Shown: positions 51,766 through 60,955, counted from the stretch's first letter. The stretch is 64,000 bases of DNA from Rhizobium sp. BK650 (GCF_014195325.1 NZ_JACIBK010000008.1:186001-250000); one strand, 5' to 3'. A program made the numbers and translations. Notes: generated by a model not told the origin, from the sequence alone.

Positions 51766-52344
51766 ATGCACATCCATATCACGGGAGCCTCGGGCTCAGG
51801 CACGTCCACGCTTGGCTTGGCGCTGGCCGAAACGCTCGGCATCCGTCATCTCGATACCGATCACTTCTTCTGGATGCCGACCGATCCGCCCTTCACGACG
51901 AAGCGCGAGGCCGCAGCTCGTATCGCAATGCTTCGGCAAGAAGCACCGCCCGATGCTGACTGGGTGCTTTCCGGCTCGGCGCTGAGCTGGGGCGCGGAAT
52001 TCGAGCCGCTTTACGATCTGGTCGTCTTTCTGACGATCGATCCCATTGCACGTATGGAACGCATCCGCAAGCGCGAGGAGGAGCGGTACGGCGAGCGGAT
52101 CAGGCCCGGTGGCGACATGGCAGTGAAAAGCCGCGAATTCATGGAATGGGCAGAGAGGTACGATACCGCGGGACCGGAACGCCGAAGTCTCGTCGGGCAT
52201 GAGGCGTGGCTGAATACGCTGACAAGGCCGATCTTGCGGCTCGATTCATCACGGCCAGTCGGAGAACTCATTGCGGAAGTGCTGAGCCACCCGGCGGTCA
52301 TTGCAGGGCATTCTCAGTCGTCGCGAGTTCTGAGTCGGCGCTGA
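51766..52344 (+). CDS. P-loop kinase-like NTPase
   Basis: A 192-residue protein with Walker A GASGSGTST (about 7-15), where Thr replaces the usual Lys: the motif reads GSGTST, not GSGKST. The DTDHFFWMPTDPPFTTKREA segment resembles adenylate/shikimate kinase relatives, and RKREEERYGERI looks like a lid. The missing Lys makes normal phosphate binding doubtful, though several proteins of this type in proteobacteria share the GT form. The substrate is not known. Confidence 0.85.
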   Translation: MHIHITGASGSGTSTLGLALAETLGIRHLDTDHFFWMPTDPPFTTKREAAARIAMLRQEAPPDADWVLSGSALSWGAEFEPLYDLVVFLTIDPIARMERIRKREEERYGERIRPGGDMAVKSREFMEWAERYDTAGPERRSLVGHEAWLNTLTRPILRLDSSRPVGELIAEVLSHPAVIAGHSQSSRVLSRR

Positions 52345-52512
52345 CATTGGTTGGTGCGGGCTGGCTGCAGCAAGGTCTGCAGCCAGCCCGTCCAGCATTC
52401 ATGATCAGAGCGTTTTCCTGGGTCGCTCGACCAGAAATGATCTCCATCCAAAGCGAGAAGCAAGGTGGGGAATGCGAAGATTTCGATCCGAGGGCGGATT
52501 GCGGGACGGTGT

Positions 52513-53148
52513 TTACCGTGCCGGAGCGGATTGCATCGGGCGCAACACGTTCATGAGTGCGCCATAGGGCAGCAGCATCACCAGACCGACAAGCATCTTC
52601 ACCGAGAAATCGCCGAGCGCCCAGGAGATCCAGCGCGGAGCTTCCGTGGAGAGGACGCCGAAGATCGGCGCGTTCTCCAGCGCAAAAGGCTCGTTCGGGC
52701 CGAGGAAGACAAAGAATGCGGCAAAGGACAGCGAGAAGAACATCACCGTATCCAGCGCCGAACCGATCAGCGAGCCGACGAGCGGTGCGCGCCACCAGGC
52801 CTGACGGCGCAGGCGGTTGAAGACGGCGATATCGAGAAGCTGGCCTGCGAGATAGGCCGAGCCGGAGGCGATCGCGATGCGCGGCACCGAGGTGAAGAAG
52901 GAAAGCGCGACTCCGACGACAAAGCCTGCGAAAACTACCTTGCGGGCAGCCTGGGGGCCGAACTGGCGGTTCGTCAGGTCGGTGATCAGGAAGGCAATCG
53001 GATAGGAGAAAGCGCCCCAGGTGAGAATGTCGGCGAGATTGATGCCGGCAACCGTGGCGTTCAGCGGAAACTGGACGAGGAAGTTGGAGGCGACGACGAC
53101 AAACGTCATCAGCGCAACATAGATAAGGGTATAGCGAGTCTTCAGCAT
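52513..53148 (-). CDS. queuosine-precursor transporter, VUT family (YhhQ-like)
   Basis: A 211-residue inner-membrane protein with about six helices, starting MLKTRYTLIYVALMTFVVVA (ATG at 53148; AGGA upstream). The family features SYPIAFLITDLTNRQFGP, GSAYLAGQLLDIAVFNRLR and GSALDTVMFFSLSFA are intact. Members import 7-cyano-7-deazaguanine or related queuosine precursors. I looked for a preQ1 riboswitch in the leader and saw none. The gene follows the rpmB terminator. Confidence 0.92.
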   Translation of the reverse strand: MLKTRYTLIYVALMTFVVVASNFLVQFPLNATVAGINLADILTWGAFSYPIAFLITDLTNRQFGPQAARKVVFAGFVVGVALSFFTSVPRIAIASGSAYLAGQLLDIAVFNRLRRQAWWRAPLVGSLIGSALDTVMFFSLSFAAFFVFLGPNEPFALENAPIFGVLSTEAPRWISWALGDFSVKMLVGLVMLLPYGALMNVLRPMQSAPAR

Positions 53149-53221
53149 TTTTTTATCCTGGGTGATGCCACCAGCTCGAGTGAAAATTTCAGCGTGGAAT
53201 CGGGGATCCAGTCGGCAAAGC

Positions 53222-53256
53222 AAAAGGCTTGTCCGGTATTAACCGTGCAAGCCTTT
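53222..53256 (-). terminator. terminator of rpmB
   Basis: On the minus strand AAAGGCTTG and CAAGCCTTT pair, with an inner CGGT/ACCG stem, and TTTTGC follows. It lies 30 bases after the rpmB stop. Confidence 0.82.
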
Positions 53257-53286
53257 CAAAGCTTTTAGAAGGACGTCAGTCGAGGC

Positions 53287-53583
53287 TTAAGCAGCAGCAG
53301 CTTCAGCAGTCTTCTTGACGATCTGACGACGCAGCAGGCGAGCGCGCATCGAAAGTTCGTTTTCGCTGGCCTTCAGCAGGAAAGCATCAAGGCCGCCACG
53401 ATGCTCGACGGAACGAAGAGCAGCAGCCGAAACGCGAAGACGGTAACGCTGGCCGAGCGCGTCGGAGATCAGCGTAACCTGGCACAGGTTCGGAAGGAAC
53501 CGGCGCTTGGTCTTGTTGTTGGCATGGCTGACATTGTTACCAGTCAGGACGGCCTTGCCGGTCAATTCGCACACGCGGGACAT
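53287..53583 (-). CDS. rpmB: 50S ribosomal protein L28
   Basis: A 98-residue L28 starting MSRVCELTGKAVLTGNNVSH, with ANNKTKRRFLPNLC and the C-terminal helix MRARLLRRQIVKK. The frame is open further upstream, but family sequence starts at the ATG at 53583, preceded by AGGTG. It is an ordinary component of the large ribosomal subunit, ended by its own terminator and divergent from a DUF3108 gene. Confidence 0.97.
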   Translation of the reverse strand: MSRVCELTGKAVLTGNNVSHANNKTKRRFLPNLCQVTLISDALGQRYRLRVSAAALRSVEHRGGLDAFLLKASENELSMRARLLRRQIVKKTAEAAAA

Positions 53584-53824
53584 GGAACACCTATTCTTGT
53601 TTTTCTCGGGCCATTGGGTGACAATCCGGCGACAACCAGCTGCGCAATCCAACAGGCCATGATTGGAAAGTTGCGGTTCTATAGTCAGACAGGTCGCGCG
53701 CGTCAAGCCAAACGTTGGCCTTTCCCGCAATTCTGTCAAAAAGCTGCTGTTTTCTTCGCGGTGCGGCAGGAGTATAGACCGCAGTGCAAGGGCGCAAGCG
53801 GCCCGGCAAGACAAGGCGCTCACT

Positions 53825-54607
53825 ATGGCTCATCTTGGCAGACGAATATTGGTTTCGGCATTTGCGGCGCTCCTGGCCGTGCCGGTCGGTGCTAGCGAGA
53901 TACAGCACCGTACGGAATATAAGGTGGCCCTTGCAGGCCTGACGATCGCGCGAGCCGCCTTCCTTACGAAGATCGAAGACGATCACAGCTACAATATTGA
54001 CGGCGATATCAAATCGGCCGGTCTTGCCGATCTTGTGACCGACATCCTGGCCAAGACCAGTGTCACGGGTGTGGTACGCAATGACCGGCTGCAAGCGGCG
54101 AAATACGTTCTCTATTACAAGACAGGCAAGAAGGTGCGGACTTACGAGGTCAGCTACCGCAATGGCGACATCGTTTCGGCCACCACGACGCCTGAGCCAC
54201 GCCGACCGAAAGAATGGATTCCGGTAACGCAGAGTGACATGCGCTCCGTGCTTGACCCGATCTCGGGCCTCATCTTTACCGGTGATACGAATGTCTGCTC
54301 ACAGAAGCTGCCGATCTTCGACGGCGAGACGCGGATGGACCTCGTGCTATCGCCGAAGGGCGACGAAGATTTCTCGACCGACGGCTTCAAGGGCAAGGCG
54401 ACCGTCTGCGGCGTTCGCTTCATTCCGCGCTCCGGCTACAAGAAGGGTCGCAAGGACCTTGTCTATCTCAGCAAGAGCAATCGCATGGAAATCTGGTTTG
54501 CCAAGGCTGAGCCGGCAGATGTATATGCACCAGTCTATGTCCGCATTCCCACGGAATACGGGACGGTAACGATCACGGCTGTGAAATACAGTAGCGTGAA
54601 CAGCTGA
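53825..54607 (+). CDS. DUF3108 periplasmic protein
   Basis: A 260-residue protein with a signal peptide (MAHLGRRILVSAFAALLAVP, cleaved near VGASE). The mature part fits DUF3108: HRTEYKVALAGLTIARAAF, YNIDGDIKSAGLADL, and a late YKKGRKDLVYLSKSNRMEIW. The beta-rich family is periplasmic with no firm function. The 241-base gap upstream holds the divergent promoters of this gene and rpmB. Confidence 0.86.
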   Translation: MAHLGRRILVSAFAALLAVPVGASEIQHRTEYKVALAGLTIARAAFLTKIEDDHSYNIDGDIKSAGLADLVTDILAKTSVTGVVRNDRLQAAKYVLYYKTGKKVRTYEVSYRNGDIVSATTTPEPRRPKEWIPVTQSDMRSVLDPISGLIFTGDTNVCSQKLPIFDGETRMDLVLSPKGDEDFSTDGFKGKATVCGVRFIPRSGYKKGRKDLVYLSKSNRMEIWFAKAEPADVYAPVYVRIPTEYGTVTITAVKYSSVNS

Positions 54608-54639
54608 CGGAGTCTTAGCAGTCTCCGCGAGGGGGAAGG

Positions 54640-55533
54640 GTGAAGCTCCGGGCAACGTTGGTCGGATTTACGGCCATTCTCATGTGGTCGTTTCTGGCCC
54701 TTTTTACCGCCGCGTCGGGCAAGATGCCGCCGTTTCAGCTTTCGGCCATCTGTTTTGCCATCGGCAGCATTCCGGGGATTCTCGTGCTCGTTTTCAACCC
54801 ATCGCGGATCGCGCTTCTGAAACAGCCAGCGAAGGTCTGGATTACAGGCATTACCGGCCTGTTCGGCTACCATTTCCTCTATTTCACGGCGCTGAGAAAC
54901 GCGCCGGCCGTCGAGGCGGGATTGATTGCCTATCTCTGGCCGCTGCTGATCGTCGTCGGTTCGGCATTGCTGCCGGGCGAGAGGCTGCGCTGGTACCACA
55001 TCGTCGGCGCTCTGGCGGGGCTCAGCGGCACCTTCATGATCGTCGGGCGCAACGGCATCGATTTCGACGGTGCCTATGCCGTCGGTTACGGAGCGGCCTT
55101 CCTCTGCGCCTTCACGTGGTCGGGCTATTCGCTGCTGACACGGCGTTTCGATGCCGTTTCGACCGATGTCGTCACGGGCTTCTGCATTGCTACGTCGGTG
55201 CTTTCGCTATTCTCCCACCTGGGGCTTGAGACGACGGTCTGGCCGGAAACAGGCTTCGAATGGATTGCGGTGGTCGGCCTCGGTCTTTTGCCGGTTGGTG
55301 CGGCCTTCTATGCCTGGGATTATGGGGTCAAGAACGGCGACATTCAGATTCTCGGCGCCGCAAGTTATGCCGCGCCGCTGCTGTCCACGCTGATTCTGAC
55401 CGTGTTCGGCGTTGCCGAGCCGAGCTGGCGCATTGCGCTAGCTTGCCTGCTGATCACCGGCGGCGCGGTGCTGGCAGCGCAGGAAATGTTCCGCCGCAAG
55501 CCGCAAATGCGACCGGTGACAGAACAGGCTTAA
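54640..55533 (+). CDS. EamA-family drug/metabolite exporter
   Basis: A 297-residue protein with ten transmembrane helices in two EamA repeats (about 5-135 and 150-285). I used the GTG at 54640, directly behind a GAGGGGGAAGG run; the next in-frame ATG would remove part of the first helix. The YFTALRNAPAVEAGLIAYLW segment and NGIDFDGAYAVGYGAAF are typical of YdcZ/YedA-like DMT exporters, some of which export amino acids. The cargo is unknown. It overlaps the convergent cupin gene by four bases. Confidence 0.9.
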   Translation: MKLRATLVGFTAILMWSFLALFTAASGKMPPFQLSAICFAIGSIPGILVLVFNPSRIALLKQPAKVWITGITGLFGYHFLYFTALRNAPAVEAGLIAYLWPLLIVVGSALLPGERLRWYHIVGALAGLSGTFMIVGRNGIDFDGAYAVGYGAAFLCAFTWSGYSLLTRRFDAVSTDVVTGFCIATSVLSLFSHLGLETTVWPETGFEWIAVVGLGLLPVGAAFYAWDYGVKNGDIQILGAASYAAPLLSTLILTVFGVAEPSWRIALACLLITGGAVLAAQEMFRRKPQMRPVTEQA

Positions 55534-55967
55534 GTGCCAGGCTTCCAATCCGGCGGCGCCATTTCGAATTTGGAGAATTCGAAGCCAGGTGCCACCGTGC
55601 AGCCGACCAGCGTAAAGTCGCCCAGCGTTTCGGCCGATTGCCACCAGTTGGCGGGGATGATCGCCTGCGGCCGTTCGCCGCCGGCAATGTCCGCGCCGAG
55701 TTTCAGCGTTTCGCTGTGGCTTCCGTCTTCGGAACGATGCAGCGCCAAAGGCGCCCCGGCATAGTAGTGCCAGACTTCCGCAGCATCATGGACACGGTGC
55801 CAGTGCGAGCGCTGGCCCTTGGCGAGCAGATAATAGATCGCTGTCGAATGGCCGCGCTCGCCGCCATTCTCGTCGCGGAAGGTCTGGACATACCAGCCGC
55901 CTTCGGGATGCGGCTGCATGCCGAGCTCGCGGATGATCTGCTCGGGAGACAGGTTGCCGTCGGTCAT
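55530..55967 (-). CDS. cupin family protein (DUF985)
   Basis: A 145-residue cupin of the DUF985 type: LGMQPHPEGGWYVQTFRDEN, then IYYLLAKGQRSHWHRVHDAAEVWHYYAG (split: SHWHRVHDAAEVWHYY) and GCTVAPGFEFSKFEM. The double-stranded beta-helix may bind a metal or small sugar derivative. The stop overlaps the end of the EamA gene, and the start is three bases from the gloB stop on the same strand, so gloB and the cupin are likely co-transcribed. Confidence 0.88.
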   Translation of the reverse strand: MTDGNLSPEQIIRELGMQPHPEGGWYVQTFRDENGGERGHSTAIYYLLAKGQRSHWHRVHDAAEVWHYYAGAPLALHRSEDGSHSETLKLGADIAGGERPQAIIPANWWQSAETLGDFTLVGCTVAPGFEFSKFEMAPPDWKPGT

Positions 55968-55970
55968 GCC

Positions 55971-56741
55971 TTAGAAATTGTCCTTGCGCTTGCGGATCTC
56001 AGCGAAGACTTCTTCATTGGTCTTGCCTTCCATCAGCAGGTTGCGTCGGATGGCGGGATCGGCCGCGCGCAGGAAGGGATTGGTTTCCTTTTCGAGCCCC
56101 AGCGTGGTCGGAATGGTGAACTTGCCTTCGGCGCGCAGGGACTCGATTTCCGCTGCACGGCTTTTCAGGCGTACGTTGCTGGGATCGATAGTGACAGCGA
56201 AGCGGGCGTTGGACAGCGTATATTCGTGACCGAAATAGACGGCAGTCTCATCCGGCAGGACGGCAAGCTTCTGCAGCGAATGCCACATGTCGGCGGCGGG
56301 GCGTTCGAACAGGCGACCGCAGCCGAGCGCAAAGAGCGTGTCGGCGGCAAAGAGCAGCTTATCGTCGACAAAGTGGTAGCAGATATGGCCCGCCGTATGG
56401 CCCGGCGTTTCGATGACGTTGACCGTGTGGTCGCCGAAGAGGAAGCTGTCGCCGTCACCCATCGACTTGTCGAGGCCGGGAATAACCACTGCTTCGTTGA
56501 CCGGGCCGATGATCTCTAGGCCGTATTGCTCCTTGAGCGCCAGGTTTCCTTCCACGTGGTCGATGTGGTGGTGGGTCGTGAAGATATGAGTGATGTTCCA
56601 GCCGCGGCGCGCAGCAGCCGCTTCGACAGCTGCCGCATCGGGCGCGTCGATCGAGACGGTCTGCCCAGTTTCCGCATCATGGACCAGAACGCCGAAATTG
56701 TCGCTGCGGCAGAGAAAAACTTCTAATTCCAAAGATTTCAT
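55971..56741 (-). CDS. gloB: hydroxyacylglutathione hydrolase (glyoxalase II)
   Basis: A 256-residue metallo-beta-lactamase-fold enzyme. The metal site is THHHIDHVEGN (about 56-66), with GHTAGHICYH and the later GHEYT, and the C-terminal domain has the glutathione-binding part with NPFLRAADPAIR. It splits S-lactoylglutathione to lactate, finishing methylglyoxal detoxification. The length is normal. It is divergent from a methyltransferase gene, a neighbour often seen in Rhizobiales. Confidence 0.95.
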   Translation of the reverse strand: MKSLELEVFLCRSDNFGVLVHDAETGQTVSIDAPDAAAVEAAAARRGWNITHIFTTHHHIDHVEGNLALKEQYGLEIIGPVNEAVVIPGLDKSMGDGDSFLFGDHTVNVIETPGHTAGHICYHFVDDKLLFAADTLFALGCGRLFERPAADMWHSLQKLAVLPDETAVYFGHEYTLSNARFAVTIDPSNVRLKSRAAEIESLRAEGKFTIPTTLGLEKETNPFLRAADPAIRRNLLMEGKTNEEVFAEIRKRKDNF

Positions 56742-56831
56742 TGCTCAAGTAATCCCTTATCCCTCGAACTGACCGGGAATGTAGAGGTTCCGGCCTTGAA
56801 GTCCAACCGGTCATTGATAACATTTGGGATA

Positions 56832-57572
56832 ATGCACGCCGATATCGTCGATCTTCGTCAATTCTATCATTCCGAGCTGGGGCGCATGGCCGAGCATTCG
56901 ATTGCCATGGCGCTATCGTCGCTCTGGGTACGGCTGCCGCAGGAGCGGCTGGTCGGCATCGGTTTTGCCGTGCCGTTTCTCGACCGTTTTCAGGCCGATA
57001 CAGAACGCACCTTCGCCTTTATGCCGGCGGGGCAGGGGGCCGTAAACTGGCCCGTCGGCTCGCTCTCTTCCACCGCACTGATTTTCGATGAAGAATTGCC
57101 GTTGCCGGATTCCTCGATCGACCGGGTATTAATGGTCCATTCACTGGAATTTGCCGAAAGTCCACGCGAGACACTGAAAGAGCTCTGGCGGGTATTGGCG
57201 CCTGGCGGACGGCTCGTTATCGTGGTACCAAATCGGCGCGGTGTCTGGGCGCGCATGGAGCATACGCCCTTTGGCTCCGGCCGACCGTATTCGCGCGGCC
57301 AGCTCACCCATCTCTTGCGTGAGACCAATTTTACGCCGGGCGCCACAGCCGAGGCGCTGTTCTTCCCGCCGTCTAAGCTGCGGGCTGTGCTGCGCTTGCG
57401 CAGCGGCTTCGAGCGGATCGGTCGAACTCTATGGCCAGCTTTTTCCGGCGTCATCATTGTCGAGGCACAGAAGCGGCTCTACCAAGGTCTGCCGGTTGCT
57501 GCCCGCGCCTCCCGCCGCGTCTTCGTGCCTGTGCTTGCACCGCACGGCGTGCCGACAACACGCAGTCGCTAG
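56832..57572 (+). CDS. SAM-dependent methyltransferase-like protein
   Basis: A 246-residue protein with a start at 56832 (MHADIVDLRQFYHSELGRMA). The middle has DSSIDRVLMVHSLEFAESP and LKELWRVLAPGGRLVIVVPN (about residues 100-145), the post-I and motif III region of class I methyltransferases. Motif I is unusual: VGIGFAVPFLDRF replaces the standard glycine-rich acidic loop, so cofactor binding may be altered. The substrate is unknown. It is divergent from gloB. Confidence 0.82.
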   Translation: MHADIVDLRQFYHSELGRMAEHSIAMALSSLWVRLPQERLVGIGFAVPFLDRFQADTERTFAFMPAGQGAVNWPVGSLSSTALIFDEELPLPDSSIDRVLMVHSLEFAESPRETLKELWRVLAPGGRLVIVVPNRRGVWARMEHTPFGSGRPYSRGQLTHLLRETNFTPGATAEALFFPPSKLRAVLRLRSGFERIGRTLWPAFSGVIIVEAQKRLYQGLPVAARASRRVFVPVLAPHGVPTTRSR

Positions 57573-57658
57573 GCTTGCAGCCCTCGACAAAAACGCCATT
57601 CGGCTTTAATGCCACTCAAGTCTTTCGCCGGTTTTTCGGCGGTTTCAGAGGTCGATTC

Positions 57659-58768
57659 ATGAGCGTTGAGATGAGCAAGCCTGTTCCGCGTCCCGGTATT
57701 CTGGATATTGCCGCCTATGTGCCGGGCAAGGAACATGCGCCGGGCGTAGCTCGTGTTTACAAGCTCTCCTCCAACGAGACGCCGCTCGGCGCAAGCCCCA
57801 AGGCGATCGAAGCATTCAAGGCGGCGGCAGGCAATCTTGAGCGTTATCCCGATGGACAGGCGCTTGAACTGCGCGAGGCGATTGCTTCCGTGCACGGCCT
57901 CAACCCGGCAAACATCCTGTGCGGCAACGGATCCGACGAGTTGCTCGGACTGCTCTGCCACGTCTATCTCGGCGCCGGCGACGAAGGCATCATCACCGAG
58001 CATGGCTTTCTCGTGTACAAGATCCAGATCATGGGTGCCGGTGCCACACCGGTCATGGTCAAGGAAAAGGACCATACGGTCGATGTCGATGCGATCCTTG
58101 CTGCGGTGACGGATAAGACGAAGGTCGTCTTCATTGCCAATCCCGGCAATCCCACCGGCACCTATATTCCCGTCAGCGAAATCCGACGCCTGCAGGCCGG
58201 CCTGCCGAAGCATGTCATCCTCGTGCTCGATGCGGCCTACGCCGAATATGTTCGCCGCAACGACTACGAAGCCGGCATCGAGGTCGTCTCCTCCAACGCC
58301 AATGTGGTCATGACTCGCACCTTCTCGAAGGTTTATGGCCTCGCTGCGCTGCGCGTCGGCTGGATGTATGCGCCGGCTGAGATTATCGATGCGCTCAACC
58401 GTGTGCGCGGGCCTTTCAACATGAATGCGCCCGCAATTGCCGCGGGTGCTGCGGCGATCCGCGACCAGTCCTTTGTCCAGGAGGCAGTGTCCTTCAACCA
58501 GATGTGGATCGAGAAGCTGACGAGCGCATTTGAGGCCATCGGCCTGAAGGTCACGCCATCGGTCGCCAACTTCGTTCTCATTCATTTCCCCGACATCGAC
58601 GGCAAGCGGGCAGCGGAGGCCGATGAGTTCCTGACGAGCCGCGGCTATATCCTGCGCGCGGTTCGCGGCTATGGCTTTCCGAACTCGCTGCGCATGAGCA
58701 TCGGCCCGGAAGAGGCCAATCTCGGCGTCATCGAGGCGCTCGGCGAATTCATGGGGCGCAAGGCATGA
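57659..58768 (+). CDS. hisC: histidinol-phosphate / aromatic aminotransferase (HisC family)
   Basis: A 369-residue class I/II PLP aminotransferase, starting MSVEMSKPVPRPGILDIAAY (AGAGGT upstream). LSSNETPLGASP, GNGSDELL, NPGNPTGTYI and Lys224 in RTFSKVYGLAALRVGW are conserved. It overlaps tyrC by four bases, a pairing common in Rhizobiales, so it may serve both histidine and tyrosine/phenylalanine synthesis. A CGCCG/CGGCG stem with a T-run lies in its leader (57626-57645). Confidence 0.93.
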   Translation: MSVEMSKPVPRPGILDIAAYVPGKEHAPGVARVYKLSSNETPLGASPKAIEAFKAAAGNLERYPDGQALELREAIASVHGLNPANILCGNGSDELLGLLCHVYLGAGDEGIITEHGFLVYKIQIMGAGATPVMVKEKDHTVDVDAILAAVTDKTKVVFIANPGNPTGTYIPVSEIRRLQAGLPKHVILVLDAAYAEYVRRNDYEAGIEVVSSNANVVMTRTFSKVYGLAALRVGWMYAPAEIIDALNRVRGPFNMNAPAIAAGAAAIRDQSFVQEAVSFNQMWIEKLTSAFEAIGLKVTPSVANFVLIHFPDIDGKRAAEADEFLTSRGYILRAVRGYGFPNSLRMSIGPEEANLGVIEALGEFMGRKA

Positions 58769-59691
58769 CTTCGCAGTTCGACCGCATCACCCTCATCGGC
58801 ATCGGGCTGATCGGCTCTTCTCTTGCTCATGACATCAAACGCCTGGGCCTTGCCAAGGAAGTCGTCGTCGCCACACGCAGCGCCGAGACGCTGAAACGTG
58901 CGGAAGAACTTGATCTCGGCGATCGCTACACGACCTCCTCGGCCGAGGCGGTAAAGGATGCCGATCTCGTTATCGTGTCGGTGCCGGTCGGCGCCTCCGA
59001 AAGCGTTGCGAAAGAGATCGCCGGCAGTTTGAAACCCGGCGCGATCGTTACGGATGTCGGTTCGACCAAGGCTTCCGTGATTGCTCAGATGCAGCCGCAT
59101 ATGCCCAGCCATGTGCATTTCATTGCCGGCCATCCGATCGCGGGTACGGAAAAGTCTGGTCCGGATGCGGGCTTTCCCGGCCTGTTCGAGGGACGCTGGT
59201 GCATCCTGACGCCGCTCGAAGGAACTGATCCGGTAGCGCTGAAGGCGTTGCGCAGCTTCTGGGAAGCTCTGGGGTCACGAGTGGATGAAATGGACGCCCA
59301 GCATCACGACAAGGTGCTTGCGATCGTCTCCCATCTACCGCATCTCATAGCCTACAATATTGTCGGCACGGCCGATGATCTGGAGACGGTGACGGAATCG
59401 GAAGTCATCAAATATTCCGCCTCCGGTTTCCGCGATTTCACGCGTCTTGCCGCCTCCGACCCGACGATGTGGCGCGACGTTTGCCTGCATAATCGTGACG
59501 CAATCCTGGAAATGCTGGCGCGATTCTCGGAAGACCTTGCCTATCTGCAGCGGGCGATCCGTTGGGGCGAGGGCGACAAGATCTTCGAACTCTTTACCCG
59601 CACCCGCGCTATCCGCCGCTCGATCGTCCAGGCAGGTCAGGATGTGGATGCGCCGGATTTCGGCCGGCCGCATCCTTTGGAAAAGAAATAG
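58765..59691 (+). CDS. tyrC: prephenate/arogenate dehydrogenase
   Basis: A 308-residue NAD-binding enzyme. The dinucleotide motif is GIGLIGSSLAHD (about 12-23), GSTKASV is near residue 98, and HFIAGHPIAGTEKSG (about 112-126) contains catalytic His residues typical of TyrA. The C-terminal part is all helical and ends ADFGRPHPLEKK-like (DAPDFGRPHPLEKK). It makes 4-hydroxyphenylpyruvate or tyrosine. It is coupled to hisC by an ATGA overlap. Confidence 0.95.
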   Translation: MTSQFDRITLIGIGLIGSSLAHDIKRLGLAKEVVVATRSAETLKRAEELDLGDRYTTSSAEAVKDADLVIVSVPVGASESVAKEIAGSLKPGAIVTDVGSTKASVIAQMQPHMPSHVHFIAGHPIAGTEKSGPDAGFPGLFEGRWCILTPLEGTDPVALKALRSFWEALGSRVDEMDAQHHDKVLAIVSHLPHLIAYNIVGTADDLETVTESEVIKYSASGFRDFTRLAASDPTMWRDVCLHNRDAILEMLARFSEDLAYLQRAIRWGEGDKIFELFTRTRAIRRSIVQAGQDVDAPDFGRPHPLEKK

Positions 59692-59693
59692 TC

Positions 59694-60113
59694 ATGATTG
59701 AGATCGCGAAGCCAAGCCAGTCGGACAAGGAATGGCTGCTTCGCGAAGACATTCATGTCGGCAAGGCTTGGGTTTCCCGTTGTATCGATCTTGGCGAATA
59801 TCTGATCGCCCGTGAGCAGGGCGAGATTGTCGGGTTCCTGCGCTTCTCCCGCTTCTGGGGCAGGATTCCGTACATGGAAATGATCCGTGTGCTGGATGGC
59901 CATCGCCGGTCCGGTGTTGGGACGGCGTTATTTCTCGCCTGGGAAAAGGAGATGCGCGAAAGCGGCGCGCGGCTCTTGATGACGTCCAGCGAATGCGACG
60001 AAAGCCGGCCGCAGGATTGGCATCGCCGCAACGGCTTTTCTGAAACCGGCTCGATCAAATTGCCCTGCATCCAGATGGTGCCGGAAGTATTCTTCCTCAA
60101 GAAGCTCGTTTAG
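59694..60113 (+). CDS. GNAT-family N-acetyltransferase
   Basis: A 139-residue GNAT domain protein starting at the ATG at 59694, two bases after the tyrC stop, so it is probably co-transcribed with tyrC. The acetyl-CoA loop is DGHRRSGVGTALFLAWEKEM (about residues 69-88, RRSGVG), followed by WHRRNGFSETG. The acceptor substrate is unknown. It is convergent with phhA. Confidence 0.88.
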   Translation: MIEIAKPSQSDKEWLLREDIHVGKAWVSRCIDLGEYLIAREQGEIVGFLRFSRFWGRIPYMEMIRVLDGHRRSGVGTALFLAWEKEMRESGARLLMTSSECDESRPQDWHRRNGFSETGSIKLPCIQMVPEVFFLKKLV

Positions 60114-60139
60114 GTGCCGATTAAGTATTCATCCACGCT

Positions 60140-60931
60140 TCAAGAGGCTTTGGCTTCGAATGTAGGGGCAAAATCACCCAGTGATTTCGCCTTGAGGATC
60201 ATGCCCTCGATATCCTGATCCACGATAGCTTCAAGATCGGCGAAACTGTCGACGACATAATAGATCGGCTGGAGGATATCGATTCGGTAAGGTGTCCTCA
60301 GCACGGTCAACAGATCGAACGGCCTGAATTCGCACGCCTTGCCCTCCATTGCCGCCTTCGCTTCGCTGGGCGATGAGACAATACCCGCGCCGAAGCAGCG
60401 GCGGCCTTGCGGCGTATTGATCAGGCCAAATTCGACCGTAAACCAGAAGATCCGGAACAGGTGCCACGAATAACCCTTGCCGAGGCGGACGGCGGTTTCG
60501 CCGAAATGCCGTACGAAATTGGCATAGCTCTGATTGGTCAACATGGGGCAATGGCCGAAGACCTCGTGGAACAGGTCCGGTTCCTCGATATAGTCGATAT
60601 GCTCGCGGCGGCGGAGGAACGTTGCGAGGGGAAATTTGCCTTGCGAGAGAAGTTCATAAAAGCGCGAGGGTGGAATGAGCGCCGGCACGCCTTCCACGCC
60701 GAAGCCGGTCGTCTCGTTCAGGCGTCGGTTCACATCGAGAAGCTGTGGCACCTTGTCAGGCTTGAGCCCCAGCGTTTTCACGCCATCAAGATATTCGCGG
60801 CAGGCCGTATCGGCGAGCAGTTTCATCTGACGCAGATAGAGTTCACCCCAAATCGCATCCTCTTCGGGAGTGTAGGAATACAAACCATCCGGGCCGGGCA
60901 GTTTGGCGGTGTAGGTGCTTTCCTTGGTCAT
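60140..60931 (-). CDS. phhA: phenylalanine 4-monooxygenase
   Basis: A 263-residue aromatic amino-acid hydroxylase. The start at 60931 has GGGAGGATC about eight bases upstream; longer in-frame starts exist to 61099. Iron ligands are His122 and His127 (FHEVFGHCP) and Glu167 (FWFTVEFGL). It converts phenylalanine to tyrosine with tetrahydropterin and oxygen, feeding the homogentisate route encoded at the right end. It is divergent from an Lrp gene, its likely regulator. Confidence 0.96.
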   Translation of the reverse strand: MTKESTYTAKLPGPDGLYSYTPEEDAIWGELYLRQMKLLADTACREYLDGVKTLGLKPDKVPQLLDVNRRLNETTGFGVEGVPALIPPSRFYELLSQGKFPLATFLRRREHIDYIEEPDLFHEVFGHCPMLTNQSYANFVRHFGETAVRLGKGYSWHLFRIFWFTVEFGLINTPQGRRCFGAGIVSSPSEAKAAMEGKACEFRPFDLLTVLRTPYRIDILQPIYYVVDSFADLEAIVDQDIEGMILKAKSLGDFAPTFEAKAS

Positions 60932-60955
60932 AGGCTGATCCTCCCAGGCACGTCG

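Noticed and set aside
53149..53286. Possible preQ1 riboswitch before the VUT-family transporter gene.
   Set aside because: The only clear structure is the rpmB terminator; no preQ1 aptamer consensus is seen.
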